Origin: Chaunax sp. Z400
Lineage: Eukaryota; Chordata; Actinopteri; Lophiiformes; Chaunacidae
Assembly: GCA_037577475.1 (NCBI GenBank)
Contig: CM075204.1
Span: forward strand, 8,129,355 to 8,193,354
Reading direction: 5' to 3'
Length of the DNA stretch: 64,000 nt
Notes under the pieces: model-generated
The model's input: only the letters and a program-made list of their open reading frames with translations
What the model was told of the DNA's origin: nothing
The model's database searches: none
Position numbers and translations under genes: made by a program
Shown here: piece after piece, positions 29,801-43,850 of the stretch
How the letters are laid out: every line of letters starts with the position of its first letter
Numbering within the stretch: the first letter of the stretch is position 1

Positions 29801-32800
29801 GATTAAACGTAAATTTTCATTAGTGGTAATTTTATATGTATATTGTAAGCGTTCCTTCCACTTATCCTTTGCATCTACTATACCCAAGTCTTCACTCCTT
29901 TTGTTATAAATGTTTTGTAGTAATTTATTATTACCCTCAACCTGGATTAGGGTGTTGTACATAGGTCCTAATAATCGCCTCTTCTTTTCTGTCTTACTGA
30001 AAATATCATCTATTCCAACTGGAAATGTTTGTCTAAGATTAAAGTTTTCTGTTATCCAATTCTTCAGCTGCAAATACTTAAATGATTCTATATCTTTTAG
30101 TTTGTATTTGGTCTTTATTTCTTGAAATGAAAGTACTGAATTTTGATTTATAATATCCGATAATGTGAAAATTCCAGAATTTATCCACGTCTCCCGATGT
30201 AATTGAGCATTTTGGATAGTTATTGACAGGTTATTCCAAATTTGTGTATGTTTAGGGATTCCTATTTCTTGCCCTAATATTGTTTTGACTTTTTTTCCAA
30301 GCATTTAAGGTACTAATTATTATGAAATTCCCTTTTTTTATTTTCTGCGTAGAAAAAAGTGCTAGAAGTAAGCTGTAGGGCTATAGCTGATAATTTTCTA
30401 TCTCTATCCATGGATCTCCATTTAAAGTATTGATTATCGGGTCAATATAAAACATTTGAGCAGCATTACAGAACAATTCTAAATTAGGAAGGTTAAGACT
30501 TCCCTTCTTTCGTGGGTAGTGAAGTAATTTTCTGCTTAGTCTGTGTTTTATTAGACCAAATAAATGAAGACAGTATTGAGTCCACTTCTTTAAAAAAGGA
30601 TTTTGATGGAGTGATAGGAAGGTTTATTAAAACGGTTGATTCTACCTAGTAAATTAATTTTCAAATCCATCCATTTATCAAGGTCTTGCTTAAGTTCTTT
30701 AATTAATGTCTTTATATAGCTGTGATTTATCTGCACTAATATAACTTCCAAGGTATTTAATATATTTTGTCAATCTCAGAGTTGATTGTACTTTTATCCA
30801 TTATCATTAATTCTGATTTCCCAATATTGGTTATCCATCTCCTGGTTACTATTAATTGCAATCAGTGCTTTAAAAAACAACAACCTTTCAGTTGATCACT
30901 ACTAATCCCTAGACAAACATCCTGACAAATGAGCTGCTGGAGTTGGATGAAGGCACACATCCAGAATAAAGACCTTCCTTCTGAGGGAAACACGCTGCAT
31001 CATATTCTACAAGTCTGTCGTCAGATCTATCAGATCTACTGGCAGCAGTGGAGGATCACAGTCATGGGTTCAGTTTGTAGCTAATATATTTCTGCATCAC
31101 ATGCCAGGGAGACACGAGAAGCAGGCCACCGCCGCGCCCAACGAGACATTCAGTCATATGACAAACACTCACCAATGAAAGCGACACTACTTAAGTATTA
31201 ATGACTCTTTGTTGTACTGAATCAGAGCCACGACAGAGCTTTGCTTCAGTCTGAATTGTTTTTAGGGAGGTTAAGACTTGAAAAACTTGTTATGGATCCA
31301 GCAGGTGAATTTACGATCCTCCTGTGGTGATGCCATGACTGGCCCTCTACTCTACCTCTGACTGCCGTGGTATGATAATGGCTTTTCTCACGTAGTCGAA
31401 GATCTAAACTTAATATTATATTAATTGCATGGAACAGGAGTGATATCATGACAAACAATAATAATAGTACATAAATCAGAGTCAACAGTGTTTACTCACC
31501 ACATTTGAAGTATCGATGGCCACAGAAGCAGACAAGCAGACCTGCCAGCCCAGCGATGGTGAAGAAAACTTTTGTAGACATCTTTCCTGAACAGAAAAGA
31601 AACAAACATCCATACATATCATTAAGTGTGTTCAAACAAAAGTAGTTTAAGGTCAAACCTCCTTGACTTGACTGCCTGGTAGATAACATCAACAGATTAT
31701 CTTCATTTCTACCTCATCTGTTTTCTGCAGAAAGACCGATTTCAGTGCATCCTGCTATTTAGAGAGAGAATCTCATGACTTGAGAGTCACGATCTTGTTG
31801 AGCTACCTGTCAACAGGAGACACATAACTTCACACTATGATTTAGAAAATCACCAGGGTTGCAAATTAGTGTCAATACAGATTTCTTTCATTTGTTTTTA
31901 TAAAAATGTATCACTACATAGGAGGAAAACTGAACTTTAAAGATGCTCTATTTCCCATTGAATGCAATAGTTTACATGAGGGTAGAATTCAAAATATATA
32001 TGAAAAAAAACTAAAACCTATGACACTTCATCTATCATTCACATGAACATTAAAGAGAATTTGCAGTATCTGATTAAAGTCAAACATTCTGATACACTGT
32101 TTGCAGAATTTGTGAAAATGTATTTATTGTTATTTATCCTTTATTTATCGAGGAAGGTCCCATTGAGATACAAGATCTCTTCTTCCGGGGGAATCCTGGT
32201 AGTAAAATTTTAATCCTGCCGTATTGTTAGTGGAGGACAGTCTGAAGATGCAGTGGAGCAAGTTTGGGATAACCTGGGCAAAAAATGAGGGCAGACAAAG
32301 ACTAGGAGATGGAATAATAAACCGGTAACAGGTCTGAAGAGCAGCACCGAGTATCTGAACCACGGAGGAGCTCACCGAGCGTTTGACAGCTATCCAAGGT
32401 GGAAGAAAAGCTGCAGGCATAGGTGTGGACAGGAACGTAGGATGCAGAGGTGTTCAGTAGCGGGTCTCTGACGATGACGGAGTAGATTACACCCTGACCG
32501 GGGATGGAGTTGAACACTGCCATGGTCATATCTGATGACGGCAGCATCATGACCTGCAGGAGGATGGGGTGATGAAGAGTCAGAGGCTGTACTTATGTTT
32601 GTCAGGATTTTTCTGATTAAAGCATCATTTCCAGGGGTAAATAACACATTTATTGGTGCCTCACCCGTCTGCCGTTCGCCATCATGCCCTGGACATCAGC
32701 CACGGCCTGAATGCCACTGAACAGGCTGCGCTCCGATAGGTCGTTCTCAGGCATGAAGTACTGGTAGATGTCATACTGCAGGCGCCAGCGTGTGCTGCTG

Positions 32801-35800
32801 TCCATTGATTCATCGCAGGCCGGAGGAGTTTGTCCCCTGATAGGAGCGAGGATAGACAGGATAAATGCCCCGTTCTGTCGGAGGCTCTTCAGTGTGATTC
32901 ACAGTGAGTGAAAGGCACAGTGCGTGGCTCATGTGCACTTTGTGAAGGATTTTGAGCTAAAGATTGTCCTAGCTTTGATTAACAATCATCTCCATTATGC
33001 ATGTAAACTTAATTTAAAGACATTTATGGTTAAATGTCATTTAACTGAGACACTGAGCAGAGAGAGAGCGAGAGCGAGAGCGAGAGCGAGAGAGAGAGAG
33101 AATGAGTGTGAAGACACTAAAATTGAAACTTGGCCTTATGTCTTGCCATTACATGTAAATCTGTGGTTATCAACTGTGTGGTGTGAGGGTGTGAACACTG
33201 ACATCCAGAGATTTAGCAGTGGCAGCAGATATGTCAGAATGTCACATCACACCTTGTACCAATCTTTGTTTGGGCATTTTTTTGGACAGAAAAAATGACT
33301 AACAGGAAACGATACACTTCCTGAAGTCACATGTAACTGATTGTCAGCTTTAGAAGACCACTGCCAGGAGAGACCGCAAACCAAGGTTCAATGCTTTCAC
33401 TTTCAGTTTTCAGAAATCTCCCTGTAATCCATCCTTCCACTGTGAGGCGTAACGTGATTTGCCATATAAACATAAATAAAGATTTTTTTTTTAAAAATCT
33501 GAATGAATTAAGAAACAAATTGAATGTGCGGCCATTTAAGACCATTGTCCAACAATGCACTTCATAAAGTGGAGGAGCTCTATCAAGGGAGGGAGGGAGG
33601 GAGGGGGAGAGAGAGAGAGAGTTCCTCTGAGCAGTGTGGACTGTGAACCAGATTTCTCCGCCATGAACAGAGTAACTCACACAACTCATTACTGCTTTAA
33701 GCAACATAAATAAACATAAATCTAGCTTTAAATTTAAGAATTTTACAAAACAAAAACAAATCCTCATTTTTGGTGGGTGAAAACCGACCTCAGGAACAGG
33801 CTGTGAGGGGAGAACTTGGGAGACTGTATGAAAATCTCGATTAATGGGTCTCCTGTGGGAAAGTTTCCATACCATGATGTCATGGTGAAATGTTTCTCCA
33901 AGCTAAGGACGAGTGCAGCAATAAGTCATGCAAACTGTGTTCATAATGAGCCAAGTGTGTACTTTGCACAACTGAGTGGTTTTAACAGTCATGTGACTAA
34001 TTATACTTGTATAATTTGATATAATATTTCATGTGGAAATGATATTTTAATTTATTTTGTTGTAGTTTTGAATGACTTATTTTTCCCAGTAACCTTAGTG
34101 AGCCAAAGAATTTCTTTTATTTGCTGTAACTTGTCCCAGTGAGGTGAAGTGTGGTAGTGTGTAATAAACGCAGGTTATTGAGTCATCCTGTCCTTGTGAT
34201 CACTTTGTTTTAAGTGTTTTACATGGAAACAAATAACCAAACATTTGGTGCGTGTGCATAGTCTCTATCAGCTCTTATCACCGGGCCTAAAACAATTACT
34301 AGGGGAAACACTGGGATCCACTCTTCGGCACATGCTACACCCTTCCATCCAGTCTCACGGTAATCCCTCCAGTAGTTTAAGCAGAATGGACAAAAATGGT
34401 CAAAAAAGCCCATCTCACAATGTTCAAGACAGTAGAAAAACATCCTGAATGCATCCCTTTATTCAGATCCACTCCACAATGTGTTTGTGTTTGTGTAATC
34501 CTGCTAACAGATAAACAAAGAAACAGGCCATGGAAACATAACATCCTTGACGGAGGTAGTTGCACCAGTCAGACACGTCAAACAAGTCAAATTTTAACTG
34601 CAGTGCACTGATTGGCAACAAAAGCAAGTTGGCAAAGCAACAAGTGTTGTTGGGTCAAAAACCAATATTGCTGCAGTACTGAGCTGAAAACCACATTTTC
34701 CACATTCTATGCATGCTGTCTGGCATCTCCAAAAAGTCCACCCAAAAACAAGAAAAGAAAGTGTGATACTGTTTGAGAGCTGGTGGGCTCCAGCTCCACG
34801 CTGCTACAACGATGACATAGCCGACACTGTTTGTAGCCACCTAAGAGCAGCTAATGATAAAGAAGTGAAAACTACAAGCCAACATGCAGACTGCTTTTCT
34901 TCACCAAAAACCGTTCAGATAAACTAAACCTGACTGGAGTTTTGAAAGCAGTTTAAAGTTATCTGTGTCTGCTCCAAGCTGGCATCGACACTTAATGGAC
35001 ATTCTTGAGAAAATGAAGCGACTATGTGTTTGTGTGACTGAGGGAGAGCACAAGATCATCTTAAAGCAAAATAGAGAGAGAAACAAAACAGAGAGCTGGT
35101 TTGTCGAACGGTCGTGGTAGACGAGTTAATGTTGCCTAATGCTCAACAGGCTGAGTGGACCATGTGAGTCAGTCTCATGTGCTACCTCTCATAGCCTAAG
35201 TTTGCTGGTGCGAAGCGTATGGTGGTCTCATAGAGGTTGTAGTGGATATAGACGTTTGGGTCAATGTCCAGGTTGAACTCTGTGTTACAAGCTCCGGGGA
35301 CTGGATCTGAAAGAGAACAAATTTTGTTTTTAGGTGCTGTGTCAGGCCGACAGAAGACAAAACTGATTCAGTAGAGGCTTAGTGACACCTTTACATGTCA
35401 GGCGACACGTTGTGAGGGTGTTTCAACACACTAAGGAGGCCGCACAACCATACACAATCAATTCAAGTCAAAATCAAAATGAACTGAGCTTATTTTAGGA
35501 CATGGTGAAACCGGAAACCCGTAGCTGCCACTTCCTAGTGTTCAAGTTTCAGGTTTACAGAAAAAAGTCCATGGAGAAATGCACAAACCTGTTTTTATGG
35601 CCTAACATAAATGAACAGAGGAACGTTCTGTACCTGTGCTGGAATATGGGAGGATGACCGCAGTGCCCACCACAATGTCACCACCAGGAGAAGACAGGAA
35701 CAAGGACAGGGACACTTGGCTCGGCTGGAGAGCCGACAGGAGCCCAGAGTCCACTGCTGTCAGAGAGAGACCTATGTCTGGGGTCTGGACAAAACACAAT

Positions 35801-38800
35801 TATCAACTTTGTTAGCAGATGCATTAAACCTAAACAGAATGATGAAAATCACTTTAAACGAGTCTACAGCCATGCTAGCAGCTCTGTGAAGCTCCATACT
35901 AAAAGATAGCTTGGCAACATGCTCACGTTGACCATGTTATAATCAGGGGTGCACGTAACTGGTGCCCAGGTGGGCTTGCATGGTCAAAATAAACGATGTG
36001 CGTCATATATTAGAACAAGAAGCGCTTTTGTGCACCATCACTGTGTCCATTGTGTTGGACTTTACAACGGAGTCGTTCCAAAATTTAGTGAGATGGCAGC
36101 GAATGGGGATTGCCTTGTGCATAGTGTTACAGGCCAGGTCCGGCCTTTTAAGAAGGTGGCCTTATGGGTATTGTGTGCAGGTGACGTGGGGGAACATGGG
36201 CGTTGCAGTTTTAAATTTACGTTGATGCGTGTATGGCTGCAGCAGCATTGAGAGCAATGCTCAGAGAAAACCTCCATCCTGTTGGATTTTATTTTGTTGT
36301 CACATTGTGCAACTGAGGAGTAAAGGTTGTGCCAGATAGATTTTTCTCTGCATTACTGTGTGCTCTTAATGTTTGTGTGCTTCAACCACCTCTGGGGATA
36401 GTAGAGGTCACGAGTCTCTGGCACTGTTATTTTGGGGGGGTACCAGATACCAGACTGACAAAACTGAAACCTACGAAAGCTTAGTGGGAACCACAAACAT
36501 CCGCACAAACCTTTGTAGCAGTCCATAAAGAAATAGCTGAGATATTTCGGTCCACTGTTTTTGTCCAGACTGACTATTTGCTAAAAACCCACTGATCCAA
36601 ACCCTTGTTGATCCAGTGTGACCATGAATGAAACCAAACAAACATTTTGACTAAACACAACAATGTTAGCCATTCATTTTAACAGCAGAGAGATGACTTA
36701 AAACAGGTTTTTCCCATGTTCCTCATTGGGATGCACACTGACATCTATAAAAGTTCCCCCCCGACAGCTGACTTAACTCAACAGTGGGACATAATCAGAG
36801 TGTCGGAAAACCAGGCCAACATATGAAAACATATGAACCAGTATGTCTGGTTGTACTGTGCACAGACTGACTCATCTGCCAGCAAGAGACTATAAGATTA
36901 TTTTCTCCTCTAAAAAACATCACAACACAATCAGTTCTTTGTTTTATGGATTACTGTGTTTATTAACCAACTGGATATGTCACCTGCTAAGGATTATGAT
37001 TCTTATGACGAGGCTCATGAGACCGTTTGTGACCAAATTCGTCAACAAAATGCCTGTGTCTGTGTTTTGGAAAGTGAGCCGAGTCATTGATTGACCAGAT
37101 ACTTCCTCACTCCTGGGAATAAATTGTATTAGCTGCTGAATTTCTTCTATTCACAGACAGAGCAAATAAGGAGTTCAAATAAGTCCAAGCATTCCCAGAT
37201 TCACAGTCTAGTTTAAGGGATGAATCTGGTAATATTGATAAGCTGTCTTATAATCAACATGGGTACTGCTGATTATTGCCAAATGTGTATTAATCCACAG
37301 CTCAAAACAGACACCAAGTAAAGCACTACTTACTCCTGTTTGAGTAACTGGATGTTTTTGCTTTTTAAGTTTATATTAATGACCTGTTGTTGTTTTTAAA
37401 GCTTCACATCTTCAATCAGAACAAATGGGCAGCTGTAAAGTACTGAGGGACTGACCGACATATTGTGGATTTTTTATTTATCTATTTGGTGATCAGAAAA
37501 ATACCAAATGGAAAAAAAAAGACCACTGCAGTCATGGGAGAAATCTTTTTTTCAAATCCAATCTGATGAACATGCATCATCACCAGGTCAACAGACCCTA
37601 ATGAAGGGTTTTTCCCATGGTGCTACAGATCCTACTTTTGTCATGAGCCAGATTTTACTAAGTTTATTTCCTTTTAAATCTATTAACTTTCTATAAGGAC
37701 TTTGAAATGCAGAAGATCCATAAGACTTATAGGTGCTCTGTAAGGTTTGATGTGTATGTAAAAAATCACATCACTCAAGTATTTTGTTGTTTTATTTACA
37801 TCCCCAATCAACACTCCTTTGGTGCTTTCTTTCCATGGGAATAAAACCACAAGAATTACATGACGAAATGAGTTTTTTCCATCATGAAATCTCACATATT
37901 TAGTAGCTAAGCTCTGAGCTGGATTCAAACACAGGCTACTGAGGCTAATTGGTGTGTGTGTGCTTTGGAACTGTAACATTGAACAGCTAAGAAATGACAC
38001 TTAGGACAGCTGCTGAAGTCAGAACTGTTATCCACTGGTAGACAGCAGAGGGAACACACGACATTTCTTATATTTGGCCACATATTTTCAGAGAGAAAAT
38101 GCTGAATCACTGTTGTGTGAGGACCCTGTCAGCATTGGAAACACTGTGCCCACACAGTATGGCTCTCAGTCCAACTGCTCATACAATAAATCCATTGTAT
38201 GACACCCATCATGTTCAGACAGCGGTGGTCTGAGTAGAGATGCTCCATTCGATGTGGTTTCCACTGCATTTATCTAATGCTTCACTGAGGCAGAGCAGCT
38301 TAAAACCAATATAATCACAAGTGTGTAAAGGATTTACAGCTGAATATGACTGAACAATGATTCAACCAAGCAGCCTTTGTATCCTGTTTATGAAAGGATT
38401 TAAACATACTGAGGATTATCTAGCAAGATTCTTTTTTTGTTTTATAGAAAAAACTCTGGTCCAGAAAAACTGATTTGTTTTGCAAGTGGTTTGTTGACCA
38501 GAAGAAAAAATGGATAGTCAGCAAAAACCACACTGGCCGACAAAATAAAAGGATCTTGTCATTTACTTGAAGTGAGTGACTGATAAAAATAAAGGGAAAA
38601 GGGGGCAATACTGAAAGAGAAGTAACAATATTAAAGAAACTGAATGTTGACTCTGTGTTAAAGCACACTTCTTCTTTTTTTAATATTTTTAATATTTATT
38701 AATAACATTTTTGTTTTGGTACTATAGATCAGCTCCATGTACATTACTGATGTTCTTTTGCGTCAACTGGTTCTTCCCTTTTTGAGGAGACTTTTTTTTT

Positions 38801-41800
38801 TTTGCCACTGAGAAACTCACATGGATTTGTTTTCCTTTCCATTTCTTTTGGCTGTTTCCGTCAGCAGCAAAAATAAAGCTAGCATAAATCAGGCTGCATA
38901 GTGTGGGCCCAAACTGAACTCTCCCCTGAGACTTGTGGGACCGAGGCCAGAAGGTTTCACTTCAGCGCCATCTTGTCCGCCACTCATGACCAGTGAACTG
39001 TACATCAGCTGACTGCCACACTGACTGCCACAAAGCCTAATTCATTAATCAGAGGTAGACGAGTTAACTGCCTGTTCATACAGCATGAAGAATAATGTAC
39101 TTTATAATTGCCTTACAGATTCATCTTCACTGGACACCAAATGTCAAAGCTGAAAAGTATAGATAGAATAGTCATAACACACATCAGGATCACCGCATCC
39201 ACCACACACCGACTGCTACTGCCAGTTTAACGCTGTGAAACCAGAGGCCTTTGTCTCACCCAGATATGCAGGCGAGGCAGACTTTTCTTGAGACTTTCTC
39301 ACCTTTGTGTAGGAGAGTGTTGCGTTACGATGCTGTGTGTGGAACTGCAGAGTGATGAAGGCGACCTCGGGGGGGATCCTGGACACCACAGCCTGCACCG
39401 TCTCATTCTGAGAGATGCTCACGTTCTGGAACGTTCCCGGCAGGAAAACCACCCGGTCTGTGACAGATGGGAAACGGGATTTACTTCTAGAACCACATGG
39501 TTTTACTGTACATTACTGACTGCAAAGTGCTGCCAAAAAAAACCAAAAAACACTCTGCTAGACTGTCATCATAAACCCAGAGATGGAAAGGCTCAGGTAG
39601 TAAAGGATACTTACTATACATCAGAATCAAAAATATTTTTTGAGGGAAATTGTAATAAATACTCTTTATTATCTTTTATCACAAATACATAATAAATATC
39701 TATTATTTCTTCGGATCAATTTGAAAAAAATAACTTTTCAATCCAATAGAATCTTCAGATAGTCAGTATGTTTACTGACTTAAATGTCACAATTCAAAAG
39801 AATGAGGTGAATTTACATGATCCAATACACACTACTGTCTACAAGCAGAGGAACTGCTTGACAGAAGACTTCAGCTAATGACTAAATGGCAAAGAAAATA
39901 AGCCATTTACAAAATCGTTCCTGAATCTTTAGTCAGCCTGCATTATATTCTAAGGTATACTAAGCTGACAGCAAGACAGGCACGACCGACTACTTAATTA
40001 AAGCCCATATCCACCCAATACACAAACAAACTGATGCATGAAAACATGCAAAATAATCTTGTCTGAGAAAAGCACAAAACTTCAACAGTCAAACCAGCAA
40101 AACTTCAATGATTTTGGACATTAGCCAGGACTAGTCTCTCGAAGTTGTATGCTGTAAAGCAAATGTCAAAGATTGTTTTAGTATATTTACATTGTATTTC
40201 AATTTAAATTCTATTATCAATGTTTTTCCTCTTATGATTTCTCTCACGACCTTCCCAAGTTCACAAAAGCACCGTCAGCCTAAGGACGAACGAAATATTA
40301 AGTTAAAGACCTTAAGTTTGGTTTCCTGTTTCAGTCGATCCTTGTTAGTCTGGAGAAGAAGGACTGATTTTGATGGATAACAAACAGTAAGCTGTTAACA
40401 TCTCTGACATCACAGACCACAGAACCAAACCAGGTCAGCAGCACATCAGAGAGAGCTCTAACAGAAAAGGCTGAATGAAGAAGTACGCTCAACACTACAG
40501 AGAAATGCTGAAGGATGCTGACACTTCGGTAAGTGGTTGAAAGTAACTAAGCACATTTACTCAGGTGCTATACCTAAGTACAGTCTTGGTGAAGTGTTTT
40601 CATTTTAAGCTACTTCTAATCCATTGTATCTGAGAGGCACACTTTTTACTGATTACATTTATTCGACAATTTTAGTTACTGACTACTTTACAATTTCAGA
40701 TTTTAAATACAAATAAAATAAGTAAATAAATTGATGTATTATTACAGATCAAGCTACCCAGATAAACTTAACATCACTTACTTTAGCTGTAAAATGATAC
40801 TGATGTGTATATTATTATGAAATATGGTCAATATTTGGCCTTTAAGGAAAATGCCAGCTGTTTATGATGATTCTTATTAGCTAAAAAGTTTTAAAAAAAT
40901 ACATTAAAATGTGTCCATCTTAAACTTTATTCTGAAAACCTTTGATCTAGTCTGTAAATCATATCTTCCTCTGATCATCTGCTAACGTCAATGCTGTCTT
41001 TTTTTCCATTTCTATTGTAGTGACAGTAATAATAAGTCAACCAGGGATGTATTTCATTTTAAAGGACCAATAGCTTCCGACCAGATATGCAAAAAAGAAG
41101 CAACACTTCATCTGCTATTTAATGGAATGACCGGTTTGAATTAAATTGTACAAACATGGGTATTTACAGCAAGAGGTTTTGCAATGATTAGTGAAGTGAG
41201 TGTAATTCTGAAACATCAGTCAGTGGTAGTTATGCTTCAACGTGTCTGCAGCTGGAACAGAAATTACCTTCCTCTGCCATCATTTCACCAATCCTTCAGT
41301 CTTCAGCCCTATACATGCTATTCTACAAACCAACTTGACACTGTGAGACTAAAAGTTCACTGTTTATCACTTTTACTTATCACTCTGATTGATTCTGCCG
41401 GCCTCAAAGTTCAAGAAACAGACATATACTTGCAGCATGCACGTCATTAGCTGAACATGTCCAATGATCTTTTTGGATCACTTGTACTGTACTTGAGTAC
41501 TTGTCCATGATCATTTGTAGTCATATGTATGGTTTTGTTGTATTTGTGTGTTTGCTGATATGCTACACATGTGCATCTCATACAGAGAAAAAGTCAAGTA
41601 TGAAAATGAAAGTGTGTGCATTTGTTGCCTACAATCTTCATGATCAAGCACACATCAAATTATGATACGTATCAAAGTAATATTCCAGATCGGAATCCAG
41701 AGCGTTTACATTCATAGGGCTCATGGAATATTCACTACTGTGAGATAACAAAATAATAATGTTAAAAACTTGCAATTGAGATAAACTTGTAGCTGAAATT

Positions 41801-42791
41801 GTGATGATTCAGTTAGGTGTCAAATTTGGTATATTTTTCAAAGTTACTGAGCATAGATCTGGAAGGAAACCACCAACAGTGAAATATTGTTTGACTTGAA
41901 TAACTATAATAATAATGATGATGATGATACCAATGCGATTCCAAATTCAATGGGCATGTCTTCATGGTCAGTCATATTATGAGGGTCAAACTATCATGGG
42001 ACTGTTGCTATAAGCTGCAATGACTTAATGGAAAATGAACTGCCTCAGCAGGTGCTTAAGCTCTCCGAGTGCTGTCCAGTTATTTTAGTTTATTTACTGC
42101 ACCGATAACAGTACTTTCACTTGGTTTCACTACCCAATATATTATTTAGATTTGGATGTGTCACAATTTAGTGTTAGCCGAATTTTTTTCTTCATATGCA
42201 CTTTTTTCCAGAGAAATACGGTTTTTAAAACTGCACAGAAACTGTGAAAAGTTCATCCGACACTAGTGTAATTTATACTGTAGTACATGTGAGTACGACA
42301 TCAATATGGAATCAAAACGATGATACGGTATTAATACCTCTATGTGAATATCACAGGAACATTTAAATATTAATGTTAGAAATACTCTATTTGAAATAGA
42401 ACTGTTCTGTGATGAACCCCTGCTACATCATACACTTACTCCACTCGCAAGCCTCTTTTAACAACTACATGTAATTCACTAAATGAGGTTAGAGATGTAT
42501 AAACTGGACAAAATTTGACCCAAGGTGTGCCTCTTATAAACTTTAATATTTAACTTCTAGCTAACATTAGCTGAAGCTAACTGGACTGATGGCGTCGTTT
42601 AGCCTACATGTTCTACAAAGTTAGCTTGCGCATGATTCTATACTGGTCGGTTTTAAAGACGAAAAAAAAAAGAAAAATTTAGCCAAGAGTGAAATGATAT
42701 CATATTGCTATATTTCTAGTAACTCACTTTCCACTTGCGCCTGGACTTTACACAGCAGGAGCAGGAGCGGGCACAATATCCAACGACGCAT
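26896..42791 (-). CDS. tm7sf3: Transmembrane 7 superfamily member 3
   Basis: Twelve coding exons, transcript order: 42791-42728, 39457-39303, 35784-35634, 35306-35186, 32836-32665, 32553-32376, 31586-31500, 29064-28984, 28884-28732, 28608-28508, 27398-27236, 27149-26896. All are GT-AG and in phase, giving 559 residues (human about 570). A signal peptide (MRRWILCPLLLLLCKVQA) precedes an extracellular half with N-glycosylation sequons (NVS and NET near 33-40, NAT near 66, NTS near 255). Conserved blocks include LDIDPNVYIHYN, TTIRFAPANLGY, WRLQYDIYQYF and HTYACSF. About seven hydrophobic spans follow from residue 285 (WWRFGSVM, VVFFTPLG, ITCGVIGAYAVVLAV, SLSYITLN). The C-terminus, RPFFPPSPYLMWQ...EPAGEHTPLLL, nearly repeats the human one and ends in an acidic dileucine-like sorting motif. 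The family is linked to protection from stress-induced cell death; mechanism is unclear. It is tandem with mkrn1 and fgfr1op2. Confidence 0.94.
29280..30900 (-). mobile_element. L1-like ORF2 relic in tm7sf3 intron 7
   Basis: On the minus strand, the 171-residue frame at 29789-30304 plus neighbouring frames show the C-terminal half of an L1-clade ORF2. Telltale phrases are LNLPNLELFCNAAQ-like text with a WIEIEN-like word (about 30370-30500), then KWKERLQYTYKITTNENLRL (29800-29860). A downstream C-rich block, around 29640-29760, resembles the terminal CCHC region. Stops and shifts are frequent. Several AT microsatellite tracts near 29320-29370 may mark the old 3' tail. The insertion is in the same orientation as tm7sf3. 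Confidence 0.65.
33058..33101. repeat. (GA/GAGC)n microsatellite
   Basis: A purine tract of GAGAGAGC and GAGAGA units in tm7sf3 intron 4. Confidence 0.9.
33587..33621. repeat. (GGGA)n(GA)n microsatellite
   Basis: GGGAGGGAGGGAGGGGGAGAGAGAG tract in tm7sf3 intron 4, about 0.5 kb from the other purine tract. Confidence 0.9.
34240..34313. mobile_element. Right-end fragment of a hAT-like element
   Basis: TAGGGGAAACACTG at 34300-34313 is identical to the right terminus of the element at 10085-10606. No matching left end is seen within 1 kb. It is in tm7sf3 intron 4. The left boundary given is nominal. Confidence 0.4.
35945..36250. repeat. Possible hAT-like MITE end in tm7sf3 intron 2
   Basis: CAGGGGTGCACGTAAC at about 35944 resembles hAT-type termini of the CAGGGGTGCA kind known in fish. 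The next 300 bp is locally richer in G+C than the surrounding intron. I find no matching inverted end, so this is a tentative call. Confidence 0.3.
36251..39302. other. tm7sf3 intron 2, remainder
   Basis: About 3 kb of AT-rich intron between exons 3 and 2. I see only poly-T/A runs and short open frames without family resemblance. Confidence 0.4.
39458..42727. other. tm7sf3 intron 1
   Basis: About 3.3 kb, AT-rich, with a short (ATG)n tract near 41915-41935. No coding or RNA feature recognised. Confidence 0.4.
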
Positions 42792-43060
42792 TTTCCTCAG
42801 CTCCGGTTGTTTTACACCAAAACGTTTTTATCTGCCGGTCGGTGAAATTGGTACCCTCGCAGTCTTCTGTATTTAGGTCGCAGAGGTCGCAGAAGACGTC
42901 GCAAAGGCGACATGCTTCACTGAACCGACCGGTTTTACTGAAGACCATGTACAATCGTCGGAACCACTTCTGTTGACAGCCTTTCCCCTTTGCCGCTTTG
43001 ACTGCTGAACGATGCTCGCGCGAGAGTCTCATCCCTAGGTCACGCGATAGCTCCTCCCTA
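42792..43060 (-). promoter_or_regulatory. tm7sf3 5' UTR and promoter region
   Basis: CpG-bearing stretch upstream of the tm7sf3 start. It includes the palindrome-like CTCGCGCGAGAG (about 43015-43026), similar to but one CG longer than the TCTCGCGAGA promoter motif. No TATA box seen. Transcription start unknown. Confidence 0.4.
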
Positions 43061-43822
43061 AATCTCAGATAGCTTCAAAGATCGTAAATGTTAGTTAGAT
43101 TAGTCACTAATGAGCAACATATACAGTACATATGATGTAACAAAGTCACAGTCTCTAGCAGAGGTCAGACTGTTTAGATGTTTGCTTTGTTGCCCATTTA
43201 TAACTGTGACGTTCTTTTGTGATGGTGTGCTCTATATGTGGCCGAGTCCAATGCAAGCATGACATAAAGCTCTTTTATAACATCTACTTTCAGACCATAA
43301 CCAATCACCTTATCAGAGTAATAAATGGTAAGAAACGCTTTATCATGTGCACAAAATAATTTTAAAGCAGTAAAAAGGCTGCTGTTCTTGATTTGTTATG
43401 TAAATATTGTTCAGTTGTTGAAATAAACACCATAATATGGTAGAAATACTTGTCAACATTACCAACTGGCTTGTTAATACTCAATAACAGAAGGGGAAGT
43501 TGGAAATTACAGTATACTGTTTGTGTCGAATGTTTCTATTCCTGTTTTCCATTAATGACAATATGTTACCAAAACATGATCAGTGAAACTGAGTTGAGAA
43601 ATCACACAAACCTCCAAAACAGAACTAGAAACATGAATCTGTGTTAGACATCTGAGAATACAGAAAAACCCATATCAACTCAGCAGAGACATTTTCATGT
43701 TGACATATTTATTTTTACTAAAGCCCTTCTTTTACCCATTCATACATTAAAACCTTGCAGGCACCACAGACTCATGCATGCTGGCAAAATTAGCAAAAAT
43801 TATTGTAACGCATCCCAAAGGT

Positions 43823-43828
43823 TTTATT
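43823..43828 (-). terminator. Candidate poly(A) signal for fgfr1op2
   Basis: AATAAA on the minus strand, about 400 bp after the fgfr1op2 stop and directly past the foldback repeat. Another lies at 43708-43713. Confidence 0.35.
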
Positions 43829-43850
43829 GAGGTGATCACTGGTAGTCGAC

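Noticed and set aside
29243..29806. 187-residue plus-strand open frame
   Set aside because: It is the AT-rich antisense of the L1-like relic and resembles no protein.
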